A DNA stretch of 26,180 nucleotides, from the NCBI GenBank assembly GCA_019648995.1, contig BLXT01000876.1, positions 32,289 through 58,468 on the forward strand. Reading direction: 5' to 3'. Shown piece after piece: positions 1 to 11,709 of the stretch. The notes beneath the pieces are model-generated. The model had not been told where the DNA came from. It ran no database searches and saw only the letters and a list, made by a program, of their open reading frames with translations. Each line of letters opens with the position of its first letter. Position 1 is the first letter of the stretch. A program made the translations under genes and the position numbers. This DNA is from Plakobranchus ocellatus. Taxonomy: Eukaryota > Mollusca > Gastropoda > Plakobranchidae.

Positions 1-2340
1 ATTACGCTAATCATAACCTTTTTTTAAATGATTTTGGTCATTAATCAACAAGCCACTCTGGCATTGTTTGATATCACTGCAATCAGGAAAACCTAAACTT
101 TCTAAATATATACTGTTCTTGAAAAAATATAAATTAAATGAACTCATAAATAAATTATTGTGCAATATCTTCTGAGACTGCATTTTTCCTTTATTTTGCA
201 TTGTTGCGATGAGTTATAGAATGTATAATGTGCTTTAAAAGAAAGAAAACTGCATGAAATAGTGTGAAATCTTGTGTGAGTGTAAAGCATTATGTGCTTA
301 TTGTGACTGCCAAATTTTATAGCTCTCGGATAATTAGAACCTATTAGTTGCTCTGGAGATATATTCAAAACTTTAAACTCAGTTTTCTCAATGAAACGAG
401 TTTTTGCTTTTCACGTACCAACCATCTTCAAATGCCCATAGCTCAGCCAAAAATTATCCAATTGACATAAACTTGGTGTCAAATTAAAGCTTAAGACCTG
501 AACTATACAATGGTATAAATATTCAAAACAGCCCGAGGGTACCTTATGCCCCGTTTTGACAGAACGCATCACATATGGTAAGTTGAGGATTAGCTTTACA
601 ATTAAAACAATAATAAAAGCAACAAATTTAACTACATAATATTTTGAATCACTTTTCTCTGCTGTCAGTGTCAGCACAAACTAACCTAATCTGAGATTAG
701 AAAGAAAAAAATAACCATAACATATCAATGGCAGGCACATCAAAATTCTTCTTTGTGTGTAGAGTCTTCAGAGATTTGATGCGCCTGTAATCAACATGTA
801 TTCATAGATTCCCCATGATGTGTACTTTTTACAATAGTTTGTAAGATCAACCAATAAGAGCTGAGATAAAGATGCCTGTGATCAATCAACTTCATTGAAC
901 AAATTTTAAAGGCAAACCCAGGACCAGAATGCTCATGCTAAAAAAAATGATTTGATAAATAATTGATTCATAAAAGAAAAGTTTAAAGAAACTTTCTCCT
1001 GCATTCACCAATCAAAAGAAAAAAATATATTGAAGCATTGACACTCTCGTCAAACAGCAAAATTTAAGTTGTTTATTTTTCATTTTGAAGAAACATCACT
1101 TTCAAGACACAAAACAGGAGGTCAAAAAATAAATCAAAATCTGCAGTACAAAATTATTCCATAACTTGAAAAGTTAACCAAAAGGTACATAACTATCTTT
1201 GAAAAAAAAATTGTAGAGATGAATGAGCTTATGATGGTACTAAACATAGAAAAAAAAAAAAAAAGGAAATGGACTTTTTAATATATCTTGATTTAGATAT
1301 AAATGTTTAGACCAACATTATCCACACTCTTTCCTTTTTGGTCTAGACCTACATCTAAACATTGTCAAAAAAAAAACTACATCCTCCATTCTACTTTGAC
1401 CATTATCATCTGCATTTTCCTCTCCTACTCTTAATAAATTTTCTATGATAATTATTGACTGCGCGTCTATTTAGCAGAAAATTAAAGATCAAGAGTAAAA
1501 ATTCAGAGATTGAACACAGTTCTACCAAAAGCCTCACATTAAGGATGAAGGTGCAGTGCACTCCACTTAATTTGACATCTCACAATTCCTCATTTCCCTT
1601 AATTTGTCACATTTAGAAAGTTCCAAATAGTTCCCTCTTCTAGTCTTAATCTTTATTAACTAAATTTTGTCCAAGTGGACATGCTGCTCTGCTCATTTCT
1701 CCTAATATGACGGTTCCTGGCCGGTTTTCAGATCAAACTAAACCAAAATGCCTTTGCCTGGCCGCCTCTTGCAGCAAAATTAATGTGCCCGATAACACAG
1801 GCTATTCCCTGTGATTGAATAATTGCAGAGGTGATGAGATCTGTGATGGAGGATGGGGGATGCACAGGTGTGAAACTAGGCTAGGCCTGGACCTATCCTC
1901 ACTAGCCTAGACTTAACACTGCAATATGCGTGGGTGGCAGTGGCAAGCATCCACCGCTTGGTGCCACTCATGTGCATACGTGTGAGTGCATAACTGGCAG
2001 CAAAGGAGAAGTTAGCACTGTTACATTTAATAATTAACACAAAGGCAAAAGACTCCCCCAACCCTTTCTTTTTCTTTTGCTCTTAGCTTGTTTTTCTCAT
2101 AATTCAACATCTGAGGCCTGGTCCCTCCGATGTCGAATTATCAGGTGTGCACTGTAGAACTGTTCCAAAAGTATCTAGACCTCTTTTCCCATTGAGAGAA
2201 ATAACAGACTATTCCTTTTTTTATAAATGTATACTGACTGCAGCCATTCCAGTAGAAAACCTATAAGTAGTCCACTCGACTTTAAGCTGCCAGTTAGAAA
2301 TTAAAAATTTTCACTTTGATCTCAAAGTCAATTTGAGAGA
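1..2340. other. non-coding AT-rich stretch
   Basis: No open reading frame here exceeds 88 codons, and none has recognisable protein features or paired splice signals. The base composition is AT-rich with long A runs. Two small structures stand out: an inverted repeat at 732-787 (part of a dispersed hairpin family described separately) and an imperfect 24-base palindrome at 1965-1988 with CACTCA/TGAGTG arms. The stretch at about 1720-2010 is more GC-rich than its surroundings but shows no gene. Confidence 0.6.
732..787. repeat. hairpin repeat, copy 1 (CAGGCAYATCAAA family)
   Basis: Arms CAGGCACATCAAA (732-744) and TTTGATGCGCCTG (775-787) are complementary at 12 of 13 positions around a 30-base loop. 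The loop contains CTTCTTTGTG and CTTCAGA, which recur in the copy near 14513. The same arm sequence recurs as a perfect inverted repeat at 4556-4597. Three copies sharing arms or loop suggest a dispersed element end rather than chance. Confidence 0.55.
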
Positions 2341-2352
2341 AATCTCAGAGTG

Positions 2353-2530
2353 ATGGTGGCGTGGTGGCTCATCTGATAGGACAGTTGGCTACCAAGTCAG
2401 AGGTCCAAGGTTTGAATCCAAATCCAGGCCAAGCCAATTTTCATTGTTCCCCTGTGTCCACCCAGCACTAAAAATAAGTAGCTAGGTCTCTTAAGAGCAA
2501 GTGCAGCATCTGGAGAGGGGGGTGCTGAGG
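2353..2530 (+). mobile_element. tRNA-derived SINE
   Basis: An RNA polymerase III internal promoter is visible. A box A-like TGGCTCATCTGATAGG lies at 2365-2380 and a box B-like GGTTTGAATCC at 2409-2419, with tRNA-like spacing. The sequence runs past the tRNA-like head into a body with GTGTCCACCCAGCACTAAAA (from about 2454), which resembles the core of molluscan tRNA-derived SINEs. No CCA-type tRNA 3' end or intact acceptor stem is seen, so it is a SINE and not a tRNA gene. The end near 2530 is approximate. A short direct repeat of AGGTCAATTTT follows at about 2530-2555. Confidence 0.75.
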
Positions 2531-2751
2531 TCAATTTTGGTCATCAGGTCAATTTTTGATTGGAGGTAGTTTCGTAAAGTTTGTCCAATTTGTAATCATC
2601 TGAGGAGTGTTATTAGGCGTAACTTCAGCTAAAAATGTCTTTTATTGCAAATTCAAAATTGCTATCTCCAAGAAAGTCTGCCAATTTTCAAGAAAATATG
2701 TCAAAATTTGCCGTTTATGCAAGCTATGTAGGCCTTCTACCCCTTGAAAAA

Positions 2752-2774
2752 CATAGGTATATTATATACCTATG
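2752..2774. repeat. perfect 10-bp hairpin
   Basis: CATAGGTATA and TATACCTATG are perfectly complementary around a TTA loop. The sequence could form a small stem-loop or mark a dispersed repeat. Its function is unknown. Confidence 0.6.
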
Positions 2775-4007
2775 GAAAGTTTGCAATCTCAGCCTACCTA
2801 TCGATGCCACTAGAACGACCATATCATATGGACATCCAAATTTAGACAAATTATTCCAAGAGGCGAGCTCCATTCATAACCATTACCATATATGGAGTGT
2901 CTGTCCTGGTTCCCAAGGTTTTTACTACAACGGGTCGATTTTGCATAGACTTCCAGTTCTTTAGTTTGTGCATGACCGTCAGCCCTGCCGGCTTTTACTA
3001 CCCAATGAAATCGGAGCGAAGATCTGACATCACAGCGTGACACTGAGATCAGCTGTTCTTACGTTAATTCGTTTACATAATGCTTTTTTGGCTTTTGGGT
3101 GAATTTCAGCCCGTTTAGTGCGTAAGTGACCGTCAGAAAATGGCTGAAAGGAGACGAGTGCAACTGGAAGAGCTTGAGAGAGCTGAAGGAGGCCCATCAT
3201 ATTGAGCTGGCATCACATAATTGGTCAGAAAACCAAAATATTTTAGATCCCACTTTATCGGTCATTTTCTCGAAATGAGTTTTTTTGGACAAATGTTCTT
3301 ATAACTTTGATTTTTTTCATAAGATTTGTCTGAAACTTGACATGACGTTTTAGAGCAGTAACATCTTGCTTTTCACGTAGGTTTTTTTGGAATCGCATTT
3401 ATAATTTTTTTGTTACAAATTTTTATGTATCCAAAAAGTATATATATTTTTCAAAATTTCATGAAAATTTCACTTTTCTTTCTAACCACAAAAGCCTACG
3501 TGAAAACCTTTAAATTTAGCATAAAAACATATTCCCCTTTAGAAAAAGTTGATATCTTATTCAGTTTCGAAGTTATAAGACTTTGAAAATTATGTTTATA
3601 TCCAAGATGGCCGACATTTTTTTCTGTCGACATGCCAACGGCATTAAAAAAAAAGTCATTTTGGTTGTTAATATCCCTTTTTGGGGGTCATGTAATATAA
3701 ATAAACCATTTGTAAAGGTATCATTTAAGAAATAAAGAAAATCGCCTCTGAGTGCGGCACTTGCCCTTAAGACCCAGCAAAAGTAAAGGAAGCGAGGAAA
3801 GCTATGACAAACTACCTCATAATGCCTTATGCCAAGAACAATCGGGACCATTCCTGGTTCCCCGATGTTTGGAAAAAGCATGGACCCACTTTTTTTTAAC
3901 TGTATGCTGTACACTTAAGAACTTCCAGCAAACAATATAGACAAATCAAAAAACCATAAATGCACAGACTCCCATGAAACTCAGATGGAACAGAGAGGAA
4001 AAGAGAT

Positions 4008-4073
4008 TGTCAAAAGATCCTCAGCAGTGCTGCAGTTGAGAAGTGATCGTCAAAAATCCTCAGCAGAGCTGCC
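4008..4073 (+). repeat. short tandem duplication, period 41
   Basis: Two units of about 24 bases, GTCAAAAGATCCTCAGCAGTG (from 4008) and GTCAAAAATCCTCAGCAGAG (from 4049), each continue with CTGC. The period is about 41 bases. The start of a third unit is not visible. No coding context. Confidence 0.6.
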
Positions 4074-4555
4074 CCACCAACAACCCTCCCTTTGGTTACT
4101 GGATAAATAAAGGTTGCAAAATGCAGGAATATAACTTATGTACACCAAGAAGGAGTAGTACAATCATAAGCTGTTCACTTCTTTAAGATAAGAAGTTAAG
4201 CTCTATACTTTCAAAAATGAATAATCGAAAATGAAATCAAAGTGATACGAAAAACAACTCGATGAAACATTCCATCAATTTACATGTCACTATTTTCACT
4301 TTCATTCTGTAGTTTTACTTTGCTCATTTAAAAAGAAATTTATGCCCACTTGAATGAAAATTCAAGCTTGCAAAAAGACAAACCCAAATGCTTTATGAAG
4401 CCTTAATTATGGTATAAAAGTAAACAGAAAAATATCATCAATTATTCTGCAAATGTACACAAAAAAACCTTTTTACATGTATGTGACAAACAAACTACGG
4501 ATTTCCTTTTTCTTTGCTCAAGGACACATACAAAACAAAACCTACATATCGATGA

Positions 4556-4597
4556 CAGGCATATCAAAGAAAGTACTGCAGATGTTTGATATGCCTG
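4556..4597. repeat. hairpin repeat, copy 2 (CAGGCAYATCAAA family)
   Basis: CAGGCATATCAAA (4556-4568) and TTTGATATGCCTG (4585-4597) form a perfect 13-base inverted repeat with a 16-base loop. The arm sequence matches the hairpin at 732-787 with one difference in the left arm. Confidence 0.65.
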
Positions 4598-5300
4598 CCA
4601 TTAATGATGAAAATTTTTTCAATGAGGAATCAATAAAATAAGAGCATAATGCAATACATACTACATGTATCTCATTTGCTTAGTTAACATAATTCCAGGT
4701 TGGAAGAATATTTTGCGTTTAATAAAAGTAACTGAATGCAGATTTTAAGGGGGGGGGGGGGCGGCAACATACCAGGTAAATTTTTTCTTTACTTTTCTCT
4801 GTTACATTGCTATTAGTATTATTTTTTTCATAACTTTATTATCTTTTTTATATATCTTTATGAAATAAACTTTGACAACTTCAGAAAAAAGAGGATTTTG
4901 AATACAAAGACTTCCAAACATGTATCACTAAATTAGTTTTCTTGAAAAAATGGATTTCTTCCGTTTTTTTTTTTTTTAATTCAATTTTTTTTTTACATTT
5001 TTCACTAAAACTTTGCTATTTGTGACAGGATTCAGACTAAACTTGGTGAAATTGTTCAAAAAGATGTGCCAAACAAATGATCTGAGCGTTTTTTTTTCAA
5101 TATGGTGTGAATATTTTTAATTTTTGAAAAAAAAATAAACCAGCAAAGGTGTCAAAATTAGAAATTTCAAACAGCATTACTTTACAGCTCTCTGACTGTT
5201 TATAAAGGATGATCCCAAAATTACATGTATGTTAACCAAATTAGAAGTTTATCTGTCAGCAACTTTGGGAGTTTTAGTTATTCAAAACAAATTGTCCAAA

Positions 5301-5331
5301 ATCCAAGATGGCCGCCGTTGCCATAGCAAAC
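5301..5331 (+). promoter_or_regulatory. YY1-like site next to X-box-like site in a dispersed repeat
   Basis: ATCCAAGATGGCCGCC (5301-5316) resembles a YY1 site, and GTTGCCATAGCAAAC (5317-5331) resembles an RFX X-box with one imperfect arm. The same arrangement is found in reverse at about 16286-16318 with a perfect GTTGCCATGGCAAC, and a partial version occurs at 3600. The recurrence indicates a repeat family carrying these motifs. Actual factor binding is inference. Confidence 0.4.
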
Positions 5332-8142
5332 GCATGATAAAAATGTTTTTTGACGACAGATTTCACATTTCTCCATTACATAAAGATGATTTGTATTAAA
5401 TTTCATTGGTATATTACTAATACTTTAGAATTGGATCTGAGGTGCCGCTCCCCCCTTATGCTTTAACATTAAATTTTCATATCAATTATTATAAGAAACT
5501 CTATTGCGTAAATTTTTGCAAAACACACACCAAAGTTTTTGTTTACATACTTTCCTTTTTCATAAAGTGAAACTGATTTTCCTTTATTACTTTATATTTT
5601 AAATGGATAAGAGCCAAGCACATGACATTCGTTATTCTGGAATTACATGGATGATTGCACTGGAGATGTTACAATATCGGCAAAATCTATAAAACTTCAG
5701 TATGGTTCTGAAAAGCTTCCTATTTATAATTGTTTTGACTATAATTATGACAGCACAACCACCTTGTCCTTCTCAATCAAATATCAATAACAATGCAATG
5801 CCCCCCCAAAAAATTTACCCATCCCCACCAAACAATATGTGTGTCAGGTATCACTAATCAACAATCATAACGATATTTAGCAAAAAAGTTTTTTTCTTAC
5901 ACATGGTAAATTGTCATCCTTTAGAGACTTGCAAAGAATTTTCTTTCATCAATATCTTCTGCCACTTTGTGGGTTTTGATCTATGTCTATGTCTGAGCAT
6001 ACAACTCATTTCATTTGGACTTGTCATACATATTATGTGCATAAAACAAACAGAAGGTATTTTTCTAACATTTGATTTAAAATTCATTATCTTTCAACTA
6101 GACAAGATAGCTCATACATTGAAAACTTCATACTAAAAATGCATGAAAAGGACAAACATTATTCAAAGCTCTACAAGGTAAAGCATTATGACTATTGACC
6201 AGTCCTAATGTTTTGCAAGATGCATTTTTAACATTTTACATCACTGATGCTCTGTGAAACTCAATTCAAGAAGCTTTGCAGGGATGAAGATTGGAGTGAG
6301 AGATTGTTTTTGTATCAAGATGTTGAAGTCTTTAGACTTCTTTCAAAAAGTATATATGGAAGATGGAAAAATCATGCACATCTTTTTCCCCCAAAAAAAA
6401 CACCTCATTAGAATTGGTCTCAAAATAAACAGAGGGCCTACGAACAGGAATTTTTGATGCAATATAATTTTAAAAGCTTTCTTTTTTAACTTCACGAAAG
6501 TTAATGTTCAGCAACATTAGAAAATAAGACATTTTGTGATATGAATTCCATGCTTCTAATGAGCTCTCCTGATTGATGTCAAAGGGTATCAAACACTGTC
6601 ACATTCTGACCCCCCTCCCCCCTTTTTTTTTTCACTCCCAAAATATTTTGGCAGAATTTTAGCACAAAATGTTAAGAACTATGAAAACTGTATTTTCATC
6701 GCAATTGTACCCCCTTTAAAATCTCTCATTTTGTGTTGATAGTGCATAAAGTCATGGCAAACTGTTGTTAAAAAAAAGAAAATCTAGAATAAGAGCACAT
6801 ATATTTACATCAAATAATTTTGCTTCGCAGTATCATTTTCAGTGATACTGATAGCCAAGTACAATGAGGGTCTTTTCTTTCTTTAAACCTCAACCAAATT
6901 TTGTATCAACAATGAAAGGAAAAAATTGAATGCAGGCACTGCAAAGAGGTTTGTGTAAAATCGTCGCCCATCTCACATAGGGATGTACCAACCATTTTTC
7001 TGGTTTTGAATTATTTCTAGTTTCTGTAAGCTGAGATGAAGAGTTATCATTCTCACAAAGTGTCGTATCAATATCTCAAATAGAATAGGAGTTACAGCCT
7101 TTTTATCAAAATGGACATTATGTATGTCATTACATCCTTTTTTCATGCTCACGAAGAGGCGTATAAGTATGTACGCCAGTTTGTGTGAAGTAAACCATAT
7201 CATCTAGACCCGTTTACATTAACACAAACAGGCATATAGACTGATTAGTGATACACCCATTCCTGCGAATGTCTTCTTATTCTATCTGCTAAGGCAGTGT
7301 CAAAACAGGGCGTATAACTCTTACAAAAGTTGACCCCTGCAAGTTTTTGAATTGCAACAAGAGCGTAGAGTAAGTTTTGAGCACAGAAGGTCTACGCTGT
7401 TTTAGCCTAGGCCTATACTGTGTTGTGTGTTCAATGGTACACACGTGTTTTAAGACGTTGCTTAACCAATCTTGGTCTTCAAATTTGACACCCAATATTC
7501 TTTTGACCAATCCTATGTATAATCTTAAAGTTAAATTAGCTGTTTCTAGATGGAGATTCTTTAGATTTACATGATATTGGCTTAAAAGTATCTTCATCTA
7601 ATCTAGATTTAAATTAGGTCTCAATTCAACTTTTTTACCACGATTTTTTTCAATTTCTGATTTAAAAATTGGCTTTGGTTTTGTTAGTCAATTTATCCTA
7701 GTTACTTATTGAAAAACCCTAAAAATCATCATTATTTCCAACAATCAATTACTGTTTGTCAAACTACAAAAGGCACTTTATCTCAAAACACGATTTTCAT
7801 TCCCTCAAATCTTATCTAGTAGTACTACATTTCTCAACCAATTTTCTTGAAATTTGGCATGTATCCCTTGTCCATTACGTACGTTAGTTGTTTTTTTTTT
7901 TTTCATTCCTATTAGTTTTGTAGCAATTTAGAATTTCTTTTTGAAATATGAAGGAATTTCGAGATATCATTTAGTACCAAATTTGAAAATTCAGATAAAT
8001 TAAACTGTGGTGAAAAAAAAATTTGACATACTTTTGTAGACAGAGGTTCAAGGATAATACATACCTACTATAATCATTTGATATCTAGAGCTACATTTTT
8101 ATTTTTCAGACCAAAATTAATGGTGAATTTGACAGTTTTTAG

Positions 8143-8572
8143 AATGGTGAATTTGACAGCTATAATGATGTTCCTTTGGCTGATCTTATGCCTCTTACTG
8201 GCATGCCCAGAAATATGGAAATGAACTTGGAAGTTGTCCAAAATGACAGAGAGGACAATGAAACTGAAAGCATGATTTCCAAATATTTTGATGATTCTGA
8301 CAATGATCCAGACTATGTACCCGGCAAATGTCACCTGAAAGGCTGCAAGGAGTACAATTTTGCTGCATGCATAGATTGTTTAATCCTTTTGTGTTACGAC
8401 CATTTTGTTGAAGATGTTAAATCTTGCACTCAGCATGGTGAAAAACCCAAGAAGAAAAAAATACAGAAAAAAAGAACCTGAGAGGAAGTTGGAACTTGTA
8501 AGGAAAGAGAGAGGTCTCCTCTTGTACCAGAAGCATATATATGGCAAAAGGTCAAAAGGTGCTCCTGTATTG
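8143..8572 (+). CDS. exon-like block with acidic stretch and B-box-like Cys/His cluster
   Basis: An acceptor-like TTTTTAG precedes 8143 (a second, ATTTTTCAG, precedes 8110), and a strong donor, TTG|GTGAGT, follows 8572. The frame from 8143 reads NGEFDSYNDVPLADLMPL, then an acidic part around DDSDNDPDYVPG, then cysteines and histidines spaced C-x4-C-x7-C-x2-C-x4-C-x2-H-x7-C-x2-H (core FAACIDCLILLCYDHF). The spacing and the 'C..C....C..H' tail resemble a B-box or related zinc finger. After a Lys-rich run the frame hits TGA at 8479-8481. The other frame carries on to the donor with PERKLELVRKERG, which suggests a frameshift in the A-rich run at about 8453-8475. A 17-base duplication (AATGGTGAATTTGACAG) spans the two acceptors. 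I recall similar Cys/His-bearing proteins of unknown or transposon-related nature in invertebrates, but cannot name the family. Confidence 0.5.
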
Positions 8573-8920
8573 GTGAGTGTTTTATAACTGCAATAAGTCA
8601 CCTTCTTTAAGTTGCTATTTAAATAAAAAAAAAATATGAAACTGTAGCTAATAAAATGAAGAGACAACTCACAATAGCATTAGTTGTTCAACCATTTATT
8701 TCTAAAACAGTGAATCGTTTTTTAATTGGGGATAGGTCTAAATTTACGTGTTTTTTCCTTTATTTTGAGGGCACATTGTTTGAAATAGTCAGACACACTA
8801 AATACAATAAAATTTGCATAGTTGCTGATGTTTCCATAAAGTTAAGAGGTCAATCTTTCTTTTTATATTTGGTCAAAGTTTTTTCAAAGCCAATGAAGAA
8901 TTAGAAGTCATTTAAAATAT

Positions 8921-10413
8921 GGTGTCTGTCGTGATGCATGGTGTCACACTCAATGAAGGTAGATCTAGTCAAACAAGGACCATAGTTCTAACAAATTCAA
9001 ATACTTTTCGGGTAATTTAAGGACTAGGCACCCAATGCTACTCTGAGAACAAGTATGAAAAGAATAAACACAATGATAATCGAACTGGGCTTGTCTAAAT
9101 TTTTGGTGTCACAAAATCACGACAGACACCGGCTCTTCTAAACAGGAAAGTGCTTTGCTTCACAAAGAACAGATTCATGTTTTCATAAAACCAAAGATCT
9201 CCTTTTAGAATCAGCACATCCGGTTTCACTCTAACAATGAATGGAAGTGTGTACAGGTAAGGTCAAGTTTGGCGTCACACATTATTTATAGTGTCACAAC
9301 AGACATTTTAATTTGAAGATGTCACAACAGACACCGAAATTAATTAAGATATTTGCTTATCATGATCGTTTTTACATTTTTTAGGTGTATTGATTGCTTT
9401 GTTTACCCATTGCACATCGTTGACAGCATAGATCTAAAGCAAACGTGGTGTGAGAAAGATAAAACTGTTGTTTTATCTTATGTGATGCCAAAACTGATGG
9501 TAATCACGCATCGCGACAGACTTTTTAAAAGCAATCATTTTTTTTTAATTGTCGGCATTGCCTTTAAAAACACTCTTGAGGTACATATTTCACTAGCTAT
9601 ATCTTGTCAACTTGATCTAGATTTTATAAACACTAGACTTAACACCAAAGAAATTAACCACGTGTATGTTGTGACATCATGGGAGCATGATGACAAGGGC
9701 TGGCATTCCCTCAGTTCATGTAACAACATACACCATTTTGAATGGAGGGATAGTCTATAGACTTCTTTCAAATTTAAACTACTAATTTGAGCTTCTAAAA
9801 ACAAGTTTATGCTTTTTTATGCTGTTTTTGGCACTTTTTAAACAAACGAAATAGAAGAAAAAAAAACATAAGTTTTTCTCTCTTGACAATAACTTCATTT
9901 CTTGCAAGATGTGTTTTTGACAATTTTAAAGTTTATTACTTTTACATAATTTATTAAATTACAAGTTAGATAAGTCTTTTAAAGTATTTGGCCTAAATTT
10001 TTTTCTTTTCACGTAAAATATTTTGTCTCCAGCTAATTGCATGTGTCACACAATCAGTGTCACGACAGACACCTGTTTCCACCCAATTCTTTTAAAAAAG
10101 TGTGCCCCTATTCATTTCCTTTTGTTTTAATATTTTTCTATCTGTAATTTGTTAAAAAATACACACCTTTAATGAAATCTATTGATCTGCTTTGGTGAAT
10201 AAAAAGATTCGTGTACTGGAAATGTCTGTTGTGACATGTGACGCCAAATGGATCCCGGTATCTGACCCAAGTAAGCTTCTTTCTTAACAGTTCAATGTTA
10301 TTTGAGCTTTACTTAAGTTACCAAACGTTAAAAAACAACTGTTGTAAAGTTGAAGCTCGTGTACTTGTGATCATGGGCTCGTTCTTGGCGTCACATGTCA
10401 CAACAGACATTTC
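8921..10413. repeat. cluster of seven TCACRACAGACA motifs in both orientations
   Basis: Copies on the plus strand end at about 9130, 9305, 9335, 10073 and 10410. Minus-strand copies are at 8921-8935 and 10223-10234. Five copies are preceded on their own strand by a GGYGTCACA-like half-motif (9105, 9271, about 10042, 10387 and, reversed, 10237-10245). The last two copies are parts of a perfect 29-base inverted repeat (10219-10247 and 10385-10413). Reading frame changes from copy to copy, so the signal is at DNA level and not a protein repeat. The motif core does not recur elsewhere in the window as far as I can see. Confidence 0.7.
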
Positions 10414-10573
10414 AGAGGTATGTTTGGAATGACCCCCACTGACACAGAATAAGGGCTCAGAATATCTTTTAAGAAGCTTTTTTGGAAAATATAAATATTT
10501 GAGATGTTTTTCCTACATCATGGAGGTGAAAGTCACCAAAGATTACCCATTGACAAACTTTTTTAAGACTAGT

Positions 10574-10818
10574 CACCTCAATGCAACCGACAAATCTTTG
10601 ACCTAAAATGTCAACAGGCTGATGTAAAGAAGTTCCCCCTTATGAGGCTGAACAGTAGGCCTGTCAAGATTACTCCTGCAAAATATGAGGATCTTATATC
10701 TCTGTGCACTGGACCCACAGTCCTTGTGAGAGCAAGGTTTTTTACATGTCCCTGCCTCACTAGGTTATCTAGATCTGGACCCTTGAGTCAATTCTTTAAA
10801 ACAAATAAAATTCAATAA
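10574..10818 (+). pseudogene. plus-strand coding fragment, unknown family
   Basis: The frame reads SPQCNRQIFDLKCQQADVKK and continues with FPLMRLNSRPVKITPAKYED, then LISLC. It ends at TAA 10816-10818, beside AATAAA-like sequence at 10804-10809. An acceptor-like CAACAG precedes 10618 in the same frame. Codon usage and residue composition look protein-like up to about 10730; the tail looks random. It may be the 3' part of the gene or element whose 5' exon is at 8143-8572, since both lie on the plus strand and nothing else recognisable intervenes. That link is inference and no function can be given. Confidence 0.35.
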
Positions 10819-11259
10819 AGTTGATTGGGTTTTATGAAATTACATATAATATAACTTTGTAATTTTGGGCGTATCTGTGCTCAGAGGAAGAAAGTTAAAA
10901 ATTTATAATCAAACGTATAAGCGTAGAGGACAATTTTTCATTTTTGGCAAAAAATTACTAATTACTAGTTTACAATGAGTATGCCATATTGTGAGCAATA
11001 TCTCCTTGATAATTGTGTCCAAAATTGACAGCATTTCGTAAACGCGTTTGTCAACAAAGTAAGAAATACGATTATGAAAAATCAGTTCAAAACTTTAAAG
11101 GCTCATTCTGCACAATGGTAAATTAGCCTATATGCCCCTATGTGAGGTCAGTGAAGAAATGTTCAAGACAATATCAAAGAGATGATTCATTCTTTATATA
11201 TTCCATTGAATTTGTCAGAGTGAGAATTACCTCTCAGCTTCCATTTAGAAATGACAAGG
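10819..11259. other. intergenic, nothing recognised
   Basis: AT-rich sequence with no supported gene or repeat. It lies between the plus-strand fragment ending near 10818 and the likely 3' end of the minus-strand SH2 gene. Confidence 0.5.
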
Positions 11260-11265
11260 TTTATT
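11260..11265 (-). terminator. candidate polyadenylation signal of SH2D4-like gene
   Basis: TTTATT on the plus strand reads AATAAA on the minus strand. It lies about 445 bases beyond the stop codon at 11710-11712 and is the first canonical hexamer I see downstream. Use is inferred. Confidence 0.35.
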
Positions 11266-11709
11266 ATTTAAAGACATCTTTTTCCAAATCATTCTTTGTT
11301 TGTGTTATAAAGCACATCCACACCTAATGATTTTTGTTTTTTACTTTGTAGGTCCAAGCAGATTTCAGGGCAATTTTCCTAGCTCTTGTGCCATTTTTGC
11401 TCCTATTTAGAGTCATTAAAAAAAAAAATTTCAAAACCATTTCTACTGACGTATGTTTTTTGGGTTTAAGAGTTTGAGACATAATGAATGACATAGTAAA
11501 ATAGGTATAAAATATAAGAGATAGGGGAGCAGAGACAGAGTTACACTAGAAACAGAAATATATAAATACAGTAAACACAAATCATGAATTAAAATTTCAC
11601 TCTCATTCTGCATTACTATTCAATAGGAGATTTAAAAAAAAAAAAAAAGAAGATAAAAGAAAGACACAGCTGGTATGGCAAATTTTAGGAACAAAACAAA
11701 TTTGTGCTG

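Larger units (their letters stand above)
2531..8109. other. non-coding, repeat-rich stretch
   Basis: There is no convincing gene. Open frames are short and look like chance frames in AT-rich DNA. The interval holds a perfect palindrome at 2752-2774, a repeated 24-base unit at 4008-4073, an inverted repeat at 4556-4597, a 12-base G run at about 4750-4761, and two copies of a YY1-like ATCCAAGATGGCCG motif (3600 and 5301), the second followed by an X-box-like sequence. A 21-residue frame at 3140-3205 starts MAERRRVQLEELERAEGG; it has no splice context I can support. Confidence 0.55.

Noticed and set aside
1965..1988. Palindrome CACTCA...TGAGTG as an operator
   Set aside because: Only six bases per arm match and there is no gene nearby, so no role can be argued.
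2353..2430. tRNA gene
   Set aside because: Box A and box B are present but there is no paired acceptor stem or intact cloverleaf, and the sequence continues into a SINE body.
3140..3205. Short frame MAERRRVQLEELERAEGG
   Set aside because: Looks like a coiled-coil start, but only 21 codons and no donor or neighbouring exon; probably chance.
9353..9760. 135-codon open frame on the plus strand
   Set aside because: No recognisable motif. It lies within the motif-cluster region and its composition fits chance in AT-rich DNA. It could be an exon but nothing supports it.
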